From Pedococcus aerophilus (lineage in GTDB: Bacteria; Actinomycetota; Actinomycetes; Actinomycetales; Dermatophilaceae): DNA of 64,000 nucleotides. The notes under the pieces were generated by a model. The model searched no databases. It had not been told where the DNA came from and saw nothing but the letters and a program-made list of their open reading frames with translations. Position numbers and translations under genes: made by a program. Each line of letters starts with the position of its first letter. Positions within the stretch are counted from its first letter, which is position 1. Below are positions 43,172 through 51,661 of the stretch, in pieces. The DNA lies in NCBI RefSeq assembly GCF_039532215.1, contig NZ_BAAARN010000001.1, positions 2,217,942-2,281,941 of the forward strand. Reading direction: 5' to 3'.

Positions 43172-44053
43172 TCAGCCGAGGAGGACGAGGTCGGCCGAGA
43201 CCGCGTACTTCACCACGGCCAGCACGACGAGGACGGCCAGCACCGCCACGACACCGGGCCACTGCCAGCGACGGCGTTCACGCGGCGTCGTCCACGAGAT
43301 GACCGCGGCGAGCGCAGCTCCGGTGAGGAGGCCACCGAGGTGGGCCTGCCAGGCGACGTTGGGCAGGACGAACCCGAGGACCGCGTTGATCGCGATGGTC
43401 GCGTACATGCCGCCCGAGGACCGGCCGAGGTGGCGGTTGAGGACGAGCAGCGCCCCGAACAACCCGAAGACGGCACCCGAGGCACCGACAGCCGGGGTGA
43501 GCCACATGCTCCGGGTGGCGACGTCGGTGGGCGGGCTGGACATGAGCAGGTACACGACAGAGCCGCCGATGGCGCTGATGAGGTACACCGCTGCATACCG
43601 GGCCGCACCGAGCAGTCGCTCGAGGTACTGCGCCCCGACCATCCACAGGGCGAGCATGTTGAACAAGATGTGGGTGACGTTCCCGTGGGCGAACGCCGAC
43701 GTGAGGAAGCGCCACGGCTCGGACTCCCCCAGCACGGGCACGAACGAGATCTCGCTCGTCAGCCGCGGCGACATGGTCTGCAGCACGTAGACCAGCACGC
43801 AGATCCCGATGATCACGTAGGACACCGTGGGGGTGTCGGTGACGCGTCCGCCGAAGATGGTCGTGGCCGAGCGCATCGTCTTGGCCTGCTCGCGCACGCA
43901 GTCGACGCACTGGACCCCCACGGCCGCCGGCCGCTGGCAGTCCGGGCACACCGGACGGCTGCAGCGCTGGCACCGCACGTACGACACCCGGTCGGGGTGC
44001 CGGGGGCAGACCGGGGACGCCTGCTGCTGCGGGGGTGCGGTGGGATCGCTCAT
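43172..44053 (-). CDS. Rhomboid-family intramembrane serine protease with N-terminal zinc ribbon
   Basis: This 293-residue protein begins with a B-box/zinc-ribbon-like segment: CPRHPDRVSYVRCQRCSRPV, then CPDCQRPAAVGVQC and CVREQ. The six-helix rhomboid core follows, with HILFNMLALWMVG, the catalytic Ser in GASGAVFG and His in WQAHLGG. Rhomboids cut membrane proteins within the bilayer. I prefer the ATG at 44053 because AAAGG is properly spaced; a GTG three codons upstream is possible. Confidence 0.92.
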   Translation of the reverse strand: MSDPTAPPQQQASPVCPRHPDRVSYVRCQRCSRPVCPDCQRPAAVGVQCVDCVREQAKTMRSATTIFGGRVTDTPTVSYVIIGICVLVYVLQTMSPRLTSEISFVPVLGESEPWRFLTSAFAHGNVTHILFNMLALWMVGAQYLERLLGAARYAAVYLISAIGGSVVYLLMSSPPTDVATRSMWLTPAVGASGAVFGLFGALLVLNRHLGRSSGGMYATIAINAVLGFVLPNVAWQAHLGGLLTGAALAAVISWTTPRERRRWQWPGVVAVLAVLVVLAVVKYAVSADLVLLG

Positions 44054-44072
44054 GGGTGACACCTTTGCGGTT

Positions 44073-44113
44073 CGAGGTATTCGCCTACCGGATCGGGGTA
44101 GGCGAATACCTCG
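44073..44113 (-). terminator. Hairpin after ppiA
   Basis: A 17-bp perfect stem (44073-44089 with 44097-44113; CGAGGTATTCGCC...) with a 7-nt loop lies 15 bp past the cyclophilin stop and just before the rhomboid start. Confidence 0.85.
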
Positions 44114-44128
44114 GCCGGGGACAACAGG

Positions 44129-44647
44129 TCAGTCGTTGACGACGACCGACTCGATGACAACGTCCTCGACGGGCTTGTCGTTCGCGCCGGTGCGGACATT
44201 GGCGATCTTGTCCACGACCTCGCGGCTCGGGCCGTCGGCGACCTCGCCGAAGATGGTGTGCTTGCCCTGCAGCCACGAGGTGTCACCGACGGTGATGAAG
44301 AACTGCGAACCGTTGGTGCCCTTGCCCATCCGCTTGCCGGCGTTGGCCATGGCGAGCATGTAGGGCTGGTTGAAGTTCTTGTCCGGGCTGATTTCGTCGT
44401 CGAAGGTGTAGCCGGGGCCACCGAAGCCCTGGCCGACCGGGCAACCGCCCTGGATCATGAAGCCGGGGATGATGCGGTGGAAGACCAGTCCGTCGTAGAA
44501 CGGCGTGGGGTTGGTGCGGCCCGCGTCGTCGCGGTACTCCTGCTCGCCCTTGGCGAGGCCGACGAAGTTCGCGACCGTCTTGGGAGCGTGGTCGGGGAAG
44601 AGGGTGACGTTGATGTCGCCGTGGTTGGTCTTGAGGGTGACGTCCAT
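44129..44647 (-). CDS. ppiA: Cyclophilin-type peptidyl-prolyl cis-trans isomerase
   Basis: This 172-residue cytoplasmic protein has the cyclophilin motifs GLVFHRIIPGFMIQGG (catalytic Arg), NGSQFFITV and KHTIFGEV. It speeds proline isomerisation during folding. GGAAGGA is well placed for the ATG at 44647; the ATG 9 bp upstream overlaps it. In mycobacteria ppiA lies between gyrA/alaT and crgA, and the same order is hinted at here. Confidence 0.95.
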   Translation of the reverse strand: MDVTLKTNHGDINVTLFPDHAPKTVANFVGLAKGEQEYRDDAGRTNPTPFYDGLVFHRIIPGFMIQGGCPVGQGFGGPGYTFDDEISPDKNFNQPYMLAMANAGKRMGKGTNGSQFFITVGDTSWLQGKHTIFGEVADGPSREVVDKIANVRTGANDKPVEDVVIESVVVND

Positions 44648-44791
44648 GCCGCTCATCCTTCCACGGAGCACGTCAGCACGCCGTCCGCGGGACACCCGCT
44701 GGGTTGCCCACCAGCCGAAACAAGGCAGGATGGGACGGGAGAGGCCCTCCTCCGGGGAGCCGTCCATGTCCGCACCACCAGGGAGGCACAG

Positions 44792-45625
44792 GTGTTCCGC
44801 ACCAAGAGCAAGACCGAGCAGGCCGCAGACGCAGTGAGCTCCACGGCCCACACCGCGGCGGACTACGCATCGACCCTCAAGGACCGCGTGGCCCCGGCTG
44901 CCGAGGTCGCCAAGGACCGCGCCGGCCAGGCCAAGGACTGGAGCAAGCCGCACGTCGAGGCCGCCCGTGACTGGGCCAAGCCGCACGTGGACCACGGCAT
45001 CGAGGTCGCCGCCCCCAAGCTCCAGGGTGCCGTCGAGGGCCTCGCGCCCAAGGTGGACACCGCGCGCGACACCATCGTCGACAGCCTGCTCCCGAAGGTC
45101 GCCGAGGCCATCGCGGCCGTCGCCGCCGCCTCGGCTGCCGCCAAGAACACCGCGACCGACGTGGCCGGCGAGACCGCCGACCGCTCCAGCGGCGCCTTCC
45201 ACGTGCTCAAGGGTGACGCCGTCGCCAAGCGCAGCGGCCGCAAGGGCAAGGTGTTCATCGCCTTGGGCCTGCTCGCCGCCGCGGGTGCCGCGTTCGCCGC
45301 CTTCCGCAAGTCCGCGCCCCGCGAGGACCCGTGGGCCACGCCGCTCGACGACCCGTACACCGCGCCCACCAGCGGTCGCGCCTCCACGTCGGAGAAGGTC
45401 TCGAACCTCGCCGACGCGGCCAAGGAGAAGGCCGGCGCTGCCGCCGACACCGTCAAGGACAAGGCCAGCGAGGCCAAGGACAAGGCTGCCGGTGCCGCCG
45501 CCGACGCCAAGGACAAGGTGACCTCCCAGGGCAAGCACGCCGCCGGTTCGGCTGCCGACGCCACGAAGGACGCCGCCGAGACCGTCGCCGACAAGGCCGA
45601 TGAGGCCAAGAACAAGGTCGACTGA
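44792..45625 (+). CDS. Ala/Lys-rich membrane-anchored protein with LEA-like repeats
   Basis: This 277-residue protein is rich in Ala, Lys, Asp and Glu. The first half has amphipathic repeats (AKDWSKPHVEAARDWAKPHV). One membrane helix (KVFIALGLLAAAGAAFAAFR) follows. The C-terminal 85 residues repeat AADxxKDKASEAKDKAAGAA-like 11-mers typical of late-embryogenesis-abundant or apolipoprotein-like helices. Such helices may protect membranes or proteins during drying, but no function is shown. GTG starts after GGGAGG. It diverges from ppiA. Confidence 0.8.
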   Translation: MFRTKSKTEQAADAVSSTAHTAADYASTLKDRVAPAAEVAKDRAGQAKDWSKPHVEAARDWAKPHVDHGIEVAAPKLQGAVEGLAPKVDTARDTIVDSLLPKVAEAIAAVAAASAAAKNTATDVAGETADRSSGAFHVLKGDAVAKRSGRKGKVFIALGLLAAAGAAFAAFRKSAPREDPWATPLDDPYTAPTSGRASTSEKVSNLADAAKEKAGAAADTVKDKASEAKDKAAGAAADAKDKVTSQGKHAAGSAADATKDAAETVADKADEAKNKVD

Positions 45626-45795
45626 CCTCAGCTCCACCGCCCTGCCCGCAGGGTGCACCGTCCGGGGTGCCGCACCGTCGACTCGACGGGGTGGCACCCC
45701 GCGGTGTTTGTCCCGGTTTGCCACCGCCCCCTCGAGCGACGGTTCGGTATGTCGCGCGGCCGGCTCCGTCGGACCCGCCGGGTAGCGTGGGCGTC

Positions 45796-46377
45796 ATGTG
45801 GGACGCACTGGCCGGACCGTTCCTCGCCGTGGCGGGGCTGCTCGTGGTGGCCGGCCTGCCCAAGGTGGTCGACCCGCTGCCCCTCGTCCGCGCCCTGCGC
45901 TCGGCCGGGTTCCCGCTGCGTCCGGCCCTCGGGTCGGCCCTCGTGCGCGCCTTCGCCGTCGCCGAGGTCGCCATCGGGACCTGGGCGATCATCGCCCCCG
46001 GCCGCCTGAACGCGGCCCTGGTCGCCGCGGCATACCTCGTCTTCACCCTGTTCGTCGCGCGCGTGCTGACGCGCGGCGGGGTGCTGGGGTCGTGCGGCTG
46101 CTTCGGCAAGCCCGACACCCCGGCCACCCGCACCCACCTCGGCCTCACCGCGGTGGCGGCGCTCGTCGCCGCCGCCCTCGCCACGGACCCGCCCTCCGCG
46201 GTCTGGTCGGCCGCCGGTTCTGTCGCGACATCCGGCGGTCCCACGGGCCCCGCCCTCGTCACCACCGTGGGCCTCGCCGTCCTCATCGCCGGTCTGGCCT
46301 GGATGGTCATGGCCGTCCTGCCGACGACCACCGCCGCCGCCGTCCGCAGCGCCAACCCGACCCGCACGAAGGGCTGA
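45796..46377 (+). CDS. MauE/DoxX-family redox-associated membrane protein
   Basis: This 193-residue protein has about five membrane helices and the MauE signature GVLGSCGCFGKPDTP with the Cys-Gly-Cys pair. In methylotrophs MauE and MauD are needed to form the many disulphides of the MauA light chain. Here it starts a five-gene operon that includes a thioredoxin-like protein and a MauA-like protein, so a role in oxidising cysteines outside the membrane is likely. TAGCGT lies 7 nt before the ATG, suggesting a leaderless mRNA. Confidence 0.85.
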   Translation: MWDALAGPFLAVAGLLVVAGLPKVVDPLPLVRALRSAGFPLRPALGSALVRAFAVAEVAIGTWAIIAPGRLNAALVAAAYLVFTLFVARVLTRGGVLGSCGCFGKPDTPATRTHLGLTAVAALVAAALATDPPSAVWSAAGSVATSGGPTGPALVTTVGLAVLIAGLAWMVMAVLPTTTAAAVRSANPTRTKG

Positions 46378-46380
46378 CCC

Positions 46381-47376
46381 ATGCTTGCCGTCGTCATCGC
46401 CGAAGGGGTCGCCGTCGTCCTGCTCGGCATCCTCGTCCTCGGTCTCCTGCGCAGCCATGCGCTCATCCTCAAGGCGCTGCACGAGCTCGGCGCCGGCCTC
46501 GAGCTGGAGAAGGACGCCGGCACCGGGGTCACCACCGCCACCACGGGCGGCAAGCCCGGTCCGGTGCCGGTCGAGCTGGAGACCGGGGTCGTGCCCGCCA
46601 CCCGGCAGGACTCGACCACGGCCCACGACATCGTCGGCACCGACCTCGAGCGGGCCTCGGTCGACCTCGCCGTCACCACCCCGGGGCAGCGCACCCTGCT
46701 GGCGTTCCTCACCAGCGGGTGCAGCGTGTGCCAGACCTTCTGGGACGAGTTCCAGCACGAGGTCGACGTCCCCGGTGACGGTGACCTGCGGGTCATCGCC
46801 AAGGGGCCGGAGGAGGAGTCGATCCCCAGCCTGCGCTCGCTGGCGGGCGAGCTCCCGGTCATCCAGTCGACGTCGGCCTGGGTCGACTACGACATCCCCG
46901 GCTCGCCTTACTTCGTCTACGTCGAGGGTGGTCGTGTCACCGGCGAGGGCTCGGCGACGACCTGGCCGCAGGTCCGCGACCTGATGGCGCAGGGGGTCGC
47001 CGACAGCAAGGACGCGCGAGCGGCCGCCGGCCGCACCGGCCCCGGCGCCCTCGTGGGCGAGGGGCTCGGGCGTGGCGAGCGCGACAGCCTGCCCCGGATG
47101 GACGGCGAGCTCCGCGCAGCCGGTATCGCGCCGGGCCACCCCAGCCTCTACGAGTCACCCGACCCCGACGAGATCACCCTCGACGAGCACGTGGGGCACG
47201 AGCACGTGGGGCACGAGCACGCGGGGCACGACCACTCGCACGACCACGGCGGGCACGACCACGGTGACCACGCCGGGCACGACCACCACGAGCATGACCA
47301 CACCCACGACCACAGCGGGCACGCGCACGACCACCACTCGCACGAGCACGCGGCGACCGGCCGGCACGAGCACTGA
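46381..47376 (+). CDS. MauD-like membrane-anchored thioredoxin-fold protein with His-rich tail
   Basis: This 331-residue protein has an N-terminal membrane helix (LAVVIAEGVAVVLLGILVLG). A thioredoxin-like domain has the CXXC of TSGCSVCQTFWDEF near residues 114-117 and the cis-Pro region GSPYFVYVEGG. The last 65 residues contain dozens of His with Asp/Glu (units such as HEHVGHEH and HDHSHDHGG), likely to bind zinc, copper or nickel outside the cell. MauD proteins keep MauA disulphides correct. The His tail is unusual for the family and is encoded partly by 15-bp DNA repeats. Confidence 0.85.
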   Translation: MLAVVIAEGVAVVLLGILVLGLLRSHALILKALHELGAGLELEKDAGTGVTTATTGGKPGPVPVELETGVVPATRQDSTTAHDIVGTDLERASVDLAVTTPGQRTLLAFLTSGCSVCQTFWDEFQHEVDVPGDGDLRVIAKGPEEESIPSLRSLAGELPVIQSTSAWVDYDIPGSPYFVYVEGGRVTGEGSATTWPQVRDLMAQGVADSKDARAAAGRTGPGALVGEGLGRGERDSLPRMDGELRAAGIAPGHPSLYESPDPDEITLDEHVGHEHVGHEHAGHDHSHDHGGHDHGDHAGHDHHEHDHTHDHSGHAHDHHSHEHAATGRHEH

Positions 47377-47469
47377 CCCGTGTCCGTCACCGTCCTGGCC
47401 CTCGCGCTGGGCCTGCCCATGGCCGCGGTCGCCGCGGTGCGCGCCACGTGGTCCCCTTGAGGTGAGTCG

Positions 47470-48069
47470 ATGCTCTCGAGCATCAGCCCGCTCGGTGAGC
47501 GGGCCAGGAACTCCCGCTGGTGGTTGACCACCGCGGCATACCTCGTCGGGTCGTTGGTCGGCGGTCTCGCTCTCGGCGGGCTTGCGGCGCTGCTCGGCTC
47601 CGCCCTGCCCGAGGACGTCCGTGCCTCGTCCTGGGTCCTCGGAGCCGTCGCCCTGCTGCTGCTCGTCGGCCTGGCGTACGACAGCGCGCCGGGCAGCCAG
47701 ATGGTCCCCTCGTGGAAGCGGCAGGTGGACGTCAACTGGCTCGACGAGTACCGCGGCTGGGTGATGGGTCTGGGCTTCGGGGTCCAGCTCGGCTTCGGCC
47801 TGGTCACGATCATCACGAGCGCGACGACGTATGGCGTCGTGCTGCTGGCCGCGCTGTCCGGCGACCTCGGCGCGGGGCTGGCGATCGGTGCGGTGTTCGG
47901 GCTGGTCCGCGCCCTGCCGTCGCTGCTCATGGGTCGGGTCCGGGACCGGTCGGCCCTGCACCTCGTCTTCACCCGTGTCGAGCGAGGCGCCAAACCGGCA
48001 CGAATCATGGCTAGGGTGGCGCTGGGAGGAGCGGCCGCCGCACTGCTGGTCGCCGCAGTAGGGAGCTGA
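47470..48069 (+). CDS. Uncharacterised membrane protein of the Mau-like operon
   Basis: This 199-residue protein has about five hydrophobic helices (WLTTAAYLVGSLVGGLALGG, VLGAVALLLLVGLAY, VQLGFGLVTIITSATTYGVV, AGLAIGAVFGLVRALPSLLM, VALGGAAAALLVAAVG) and a central loop PSWKRQVDVNWLDEYRGW. The helix pattern loosely resembles CcdA/DsbD-type electron carriers but lacks their Cys pair. It would fit as a further membrane component of the MauE/MauD system. Function unknown. Confidence 0.7.
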   Translation: MLSSISPLGERARNSRWWLTTAAYLVGSLVGGLALGGLAALLGSALPEDVRASSWVLGAVALLLLVGLAYDSAPGSQMVPSWKRQVDVNWLDEYRGWVMGLGFGVQLGFGLVTIITSATTYGVVLLAALSGDLGAGLAIGAVFGLVRALPSLLMGRVRDRSALHLVFTRVERGAKPARIMARVALGGAAAALLVAAVGS

Positions 48070-48072
48070 ACG

Positions 48073-48591
48073 ATGGCAGACGCATACGGACTGGCCGCAG
48101 ACGCGCCGCGGGGGTGGCACGTCGCCGTGACCCGCAGGCCGGGCGCGACCGACACGGCAGCGACCCCCGGCGCGCGGGCAGCCTTCGAGCCGCAGGACGT
48201 CACGCGCCCGGTGCTGCACGCCTGCACCCGCGCGATGCCGACGGCCCGCGGTGACTTCGGGACCGGGGTCGTCGACCTGCTCGGTCCGGACGACATCTTC
48301 GTCGCCCTCGTCGACTACGGCACCGAGGTCGCCGACCAGGGCCTCTTCGAGAAGCAGGGGATGCCGCGCCTCGCGCCCTCGCAGTTCGCCCCCAACCGCC
48401 TCCAGCGGCCGCTGCCCGGGCTGAGCGCCTCGCAGCACTTCTTCAGCTCCGGCGGTCGGGCCTTCTGCCTGTTCACCGTGATCGGCAGCCACGCCCGCCG
48501 GATGGCGTCGGTGCCGCGAGCCGTCGCCCTCGTCAACTCCGTGCAGATCACCGACCGGGCCACGCTGGCCCGCCAGGGAGGCCACCCGTGA
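48073..48591 (+). CDS. Uncharacterised protein of the Mau-like operon
   Basis: This 172-residue soluble protein has no signal peptide. Notable stretches are FEPQDVTRPVLHACTRAMP, DLLGPDDIFVALVDYG and SASQHFFSSGGRAFCLFTVIG. It starts 3 bp after the membrane protein gene, and its stop overlaps the next start (GTGA), so it is co-translated with the Cys-rich protein. It may act as a chaperone or partner for that substrate before export; this is speculation. Confidence 0.65.
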   Translation: MADAYGLAADAPRGWHVAVTRRPGATDTAATPGARAAFEPQDVTRPVLHACTRAMPTARGDFGTGVVDLLGPDDIFVALVDYGTEVADQGLFEKQGMPRLAPSQFAPNRLQRPLPGLSASQHFFSSGGRAFCLFTVIGSHARRMASVPRAVALVNSVQITDRATLARQGGHP

Positions 48592-50153
48592 GCACGCTCG
48601 ACGACCTCAACGCAGGACCCGGCGGCATCGCCGGGTTCGTCAGCTCGCTGTCCCGGCGAATGCGTCCGGTGTCGCGGCGCGACGTGTTCATCGGTGCCGC
48701 CGTCGCCGGTTCGGCGCTGGCGACCCGCCCCAAGGACTACGTCCTGCGCCCGCAGCCGGCCTACGCCACGATCTGCGGGCCCGGCAACACCGCCAGCAGC
48801 GGCTGGACGGTGTTCTGCTGCACCATCAACAAGGGTGTCAACGCCTGTCCGCCCGGCAGCTTCGCCGCCGGCTGGTGGAAGGCCGCCGACTCGTCCTGGT
48901 GCGGCTCCGGCTACCGCTACATCGTCGACTGCAACGCGTCCTGCTCGAAGTGCTCGACCGGCTGCACCGACGGCATCTGTGACAACAAGTGCTGGAGCTG
49001 CTCCTGCGGCACCGGCTCGAGCGCGTCCTGCGACCAGCGCAGGGTCTGCTGCAACGCCTTCCGCTACGGCCAGTGCAACACCCAGGTGAAGTGCAGCGGA
49101 GGCGTGCACTGCCGCGTCGTGAGCTGCGTGGCGCCCTACCAGTGGGCCAACTGCACGACGACGTCGCTGCAGGACAACCGCACGAGCGAGCACAGCGCCC
49201 CCTGCCTGCCGAAGTGGGGCGTCCTCGCCGCCAAGGACAAGGCGATGGGTGCCCAGGGGTCCTACCTCAAGGCGTCCCTGGGGCCGATCAAGGCCAACGG
49301 CGACAACCGTGGCACCCGCATCGACTTCCAGGGCGGCTCGATCTACACGACCTCCTCGACCGGCACCCGGGCCGTCCCCAACGTCGTGAAGAACGTCTGG
49401 ACCCAGGTCGAGGGCATCAACGGCCTGCTCGGGTACCCCACGAGCGACTGGCTGACGAACAAGACGCAGGGTGGGTGGCTGCAGACGTTCGAGCGCGGCG
49501 CCATCGCCGACTCCCCGAGCACCCCGACCAAGATCGTCTACGGCGAGGCCGACACCGCCTGGAAGGGCACCGGTCGCGAGGCAGGCGTCCTCGGGTACCC
49601 GATCAGCAACCGTTACTCCGGCATGACCGACAGCGGCTGGCGCCAGGAGTTCCAGCGCGGGGTCATCATCGACTCCGCCTCCACGCCGACCAAGATCATC
49701 TACGGCACGGCCTACACCGCGTGGAAGGCCACCGGGCGCGAGACCGGTCAGCTCGGCTACCCGCTGAGCAACCGCTACTCCGGCATGACCGACAGCGGCT
49801 GGCGCCAGGAGTTCCAGCGCGGCGTCGTCATCGACTCGGCGAGGACGACCACCCAGGCCATCAGCGGGGTCATCCACGCCGCCTGGGTCGCAGGTGGACG
49901 TGAGACCGGTTGGCTGCACTACCCGACCGGGCCGAGGAGCAACGCTGCCCGCGGGATCTACCAGGCCTTCCAGGGCGGCGAGGTCTGGGCGCTCGGGAGC
50001 GGTCCGGGCCGTCGCGTGCTCGGCTCGGTGCTTGCTCGCTGGAAGGCGGACGGCGGGGCGACCGGCCAGTGGGGCTACCCGCTGTCCGACACCCGACAGC
50101 TCGCCGACGGGCGACTCACCTGCACCTTCGAGGGCGGGACGATCACGGCCTAG
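48588..50153 (+). CDS. Tat-exported, Cys-rich MauA-like protein fused to LGFP repeats
   Basis: This 521-residue protein has a twin-arginine signal SRRDVFIGAAVAGSALA at residues 29-45. About 150 residues follow with 22 Cys (for example CTDGICDNKCWSCSC, RRVCCNAFRYGQC), recalling the disulphide-knotted methylamine dehydrogenase light chain. The C-terminal 300 residues are LGFP-type repeats (LGYPTSDW, LGYPISNR, LGYPLSNR, WGYPLSDT) that bind the actinobacterial cell envelope. There is no heavy chain gene nearby. Whether tryptophan tryptophylquinone forms cannot be told. Its stop codon overlaps the selB stop on the other strand at a CTAG. Confidence 0.8.
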   Translation: MSTLDDLNAGPGGIAGFVSSLSRRMRPVSRRDVFIGAAVAGSALATRPKDYVLRPQPAYATICGPGNTASSGWTVFCCTINKGVNACPPGSFAAGWWKAADSSWCGSGYRYIVDCNASCSKCSTGCTDGICDNKCWSCSCGTGSSASCDQRRVCCNAFRYGQCNTQVKCSGGVHCRVVSCVAPYQWANCTTTSLQDNRTSEHSAPCLPKWGVLAAKDKAMGAQGSYLKASLGPIKANGDNRGTRIDFQGGSIYTTSSTGTRAVPNVVKNVWTQVEGINGLLGYPTSDWLTNKTQGGWLQTFERGAIADSPSTPTKIVYGEADTAWKGTGREAGVLGYPISNRYSGMTDSGWRQEFQRGVIIDSASTPTKIIYGTAYTAWKATGRETGQLGYPLSNRYSGMTDSGWRQEFQRGVVIDSARTTTQAISGVIHAAWVAGGRETGWLHYPTGPRSNAARGIYQAFQGGEVWALGSGPGRRVLGSVLARWKADGGATGQWGYPLSDTRQLADGRLTCTFEGGTITA

Positions 50154-51661
50154 GGACGACCCCTGCGTGTGTGGGGACCGCCGTCCTCCCGCAGCACCCG
50201 GGTGCCGTCGGGCAGCCGGCGGGTGACCATGGTCGTGTCGAGTCGCTCGAGCAGTGCGATGACGACGCGCCGTGACGTGTCGAGGGCGACGGCCAATTCG
50301 CGTGGGCCGAACGGCTGGACCAGCCCCGCGGCTGCGTCCGCTGCGCGGGCGAGCGCGTCACCTTCGAGGACGAGGCCACCGACTCGGGTGACCTGACCAG
50401 CTCGCTCAGCGCCTGCGAGCAGGTGCGGCGTGACGCCCCACTCCTCGAGCTGCGCGCGGGTGGGTGGGGTCAGCGGCACTGTGGCAAGGTGCCCGAGCAG
50501 CGGCGCCAAGGACTTCTCGGCATCTCCCGCCGCAGCCGCACCGGCTGGGCGCGCATCCGCCGAGGGCCGGGTTCGCGCTGACCCTCCTCCTGTAACCGCA
50601 CGACGCGGCCCGTGCCTGCGGGGTGGATCGACCGCGACCACCTCGACGCCGGCGCGCACCTCGTGCAGCCCGGGGTCACGCAGCACCCCGCGGTCCCCGA
50701 CGGCGATGTGGAGCGGGCGCTTCGCGCGGAGCCGGACCCGACCGTCGGACAGCTCGTGGACGTGCACCCCGACCGCCGCGGTACCGAGGTGCAGCACCAG
50801 CTGTCGCGGCAACGGCGTACGCGGGCCGACGACCAGCCAGGGCGCGTGGGTGGTCACGTCGACCACGGCCGCGGCGTCCGGCAGCCGAGGATCGAGCAGG
50901 ACGTCGCCGCGGGCCACCTCGTCGAGGTCGACTCCTCGCAGGTTCACGGCGACCCGGGCCGGGCCGACCACCTCGGCGACCGGGGCGTCGCTGGTGTGCA
51001 GACCGCGGACCCGGACAGCGGCACCCCGCAGCACCAGCTCGTCCTCGAGGCGCATCGTCCCCGCGCCCAACGTGCCCGTGACGACGGTGCCGGCGCCACG
51101 GACCGTGAAAGCCCGGTCGATCCACAGTCGCACCGGCACCGTCGGGGCTGGGGTGCCGACCGCGACCGCCAGCCGACGCAGGGCCCGGCGCAGGTCGTCC
51201 ACCCCGGCGCCGGTCCGCCCCGAGACGAGGACGGTCTCCCGAGGAGGCTCGCCCAGCTCCGCCAGGTGCGCCTCGGCATCACGGGCGACATCGGCTGCGG
51301 CGGCACCGTCGACGAGGTCGCTCCGGGTGACGACGAGCAGGACCTCGCCGAGCCCCAGGGCGGCGATGGCTCGCGCATGCTCCTCGGACTGCCGCGCCCA
51401 GCCGGCGTCAGCCGCAACGACGAACATCACCCCTGCCACCGGCCCCAGCCCGGCCAGCATGTTGGCCGCGAACCGCTCGTGTCCGGGCACGTCGACGAGG
51501 GACAGGTGCACCCCGTCGAGATCGGTCCACGCATACCCGAGGTCGATCGTCAGCCCACGCTCGCGCTCCTGCGCCCACCGGTCCGGCTCGGTGCCGGTGA
51601 GCAGCCGGACGAGGGTGGACTTGCCGTGGTCCACGTGGCCGGCGGTGGCGACGACCGCCAT
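50150..51661 (-). CDS. selB: Selenocysteine-specific elongation factor SelB
   Basis: This 503-residue protein has GTPase motifs GHVDHGKS (G1), DVPGHERF (G3) and TRSDL in place of NKxD (G4), then two beta-barrel domains (IDRAFTVRGAGTVVTGTL) and winged-helix segments that bind the SECIS hairpin. It brings Sec-tRNA to UGA codons. It is about 100 residues shorter than the usual 590-620, so probably fewer winged helices are present. Its ATG follows the selA stop without a gap. Confidence 0.93.
   Translation of the reverse strand: MAVVATAGHVDHGKSTLVRLLTGTEPDRWAQERERGLTIDLGYAWTDLDGVHLSLVDVPGHERFAANMLAGLGPVAGVMFVVAADAGWARQSEEHARAIAALGLGEVLLVVTRSDLVDGAAAADVARDAEAHLAELGEPPRETVLVSGRTGAGVDDLRRALRRLAVAVGTPAPTVPVRLWIDRAFTVRGAGTVVTGTLGAGTMRLEDELVLRGAAVRVRGLHTSDAPVAEVVGPARVAVNLRGVDLDEVARGDVLLDPRLPDAAAVVDVTTHAPWLVVGPRTPLPRQLVLHLGTAAVGVHVHELSDGRVRLRAKRPLHIAVGDRGVLRDPGLHEVRAGVEVVAVDPPRRHGPRRAVTGGGSARTRPSADARPAGAAAAGDAEKSLAPLLGHLATVPLTPPTRAQLEEWGVTPHLLAGAERAGQVTRVGGLVLEGDALARAADAAAGLVQPFGPRELAVALDTSRRVVIALLERLDTTMVTRRLPDGTRVLREDGGPHTRRGRP

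Noticed and set aside
47380-47460. A 26-codon hydrophobic open frame between the thioredoxin-like gene and the next membrane protein gene
   Set aside because: No ribosome site and too short to judge. It may be a remnant or spacer; not strong enough to annotate.
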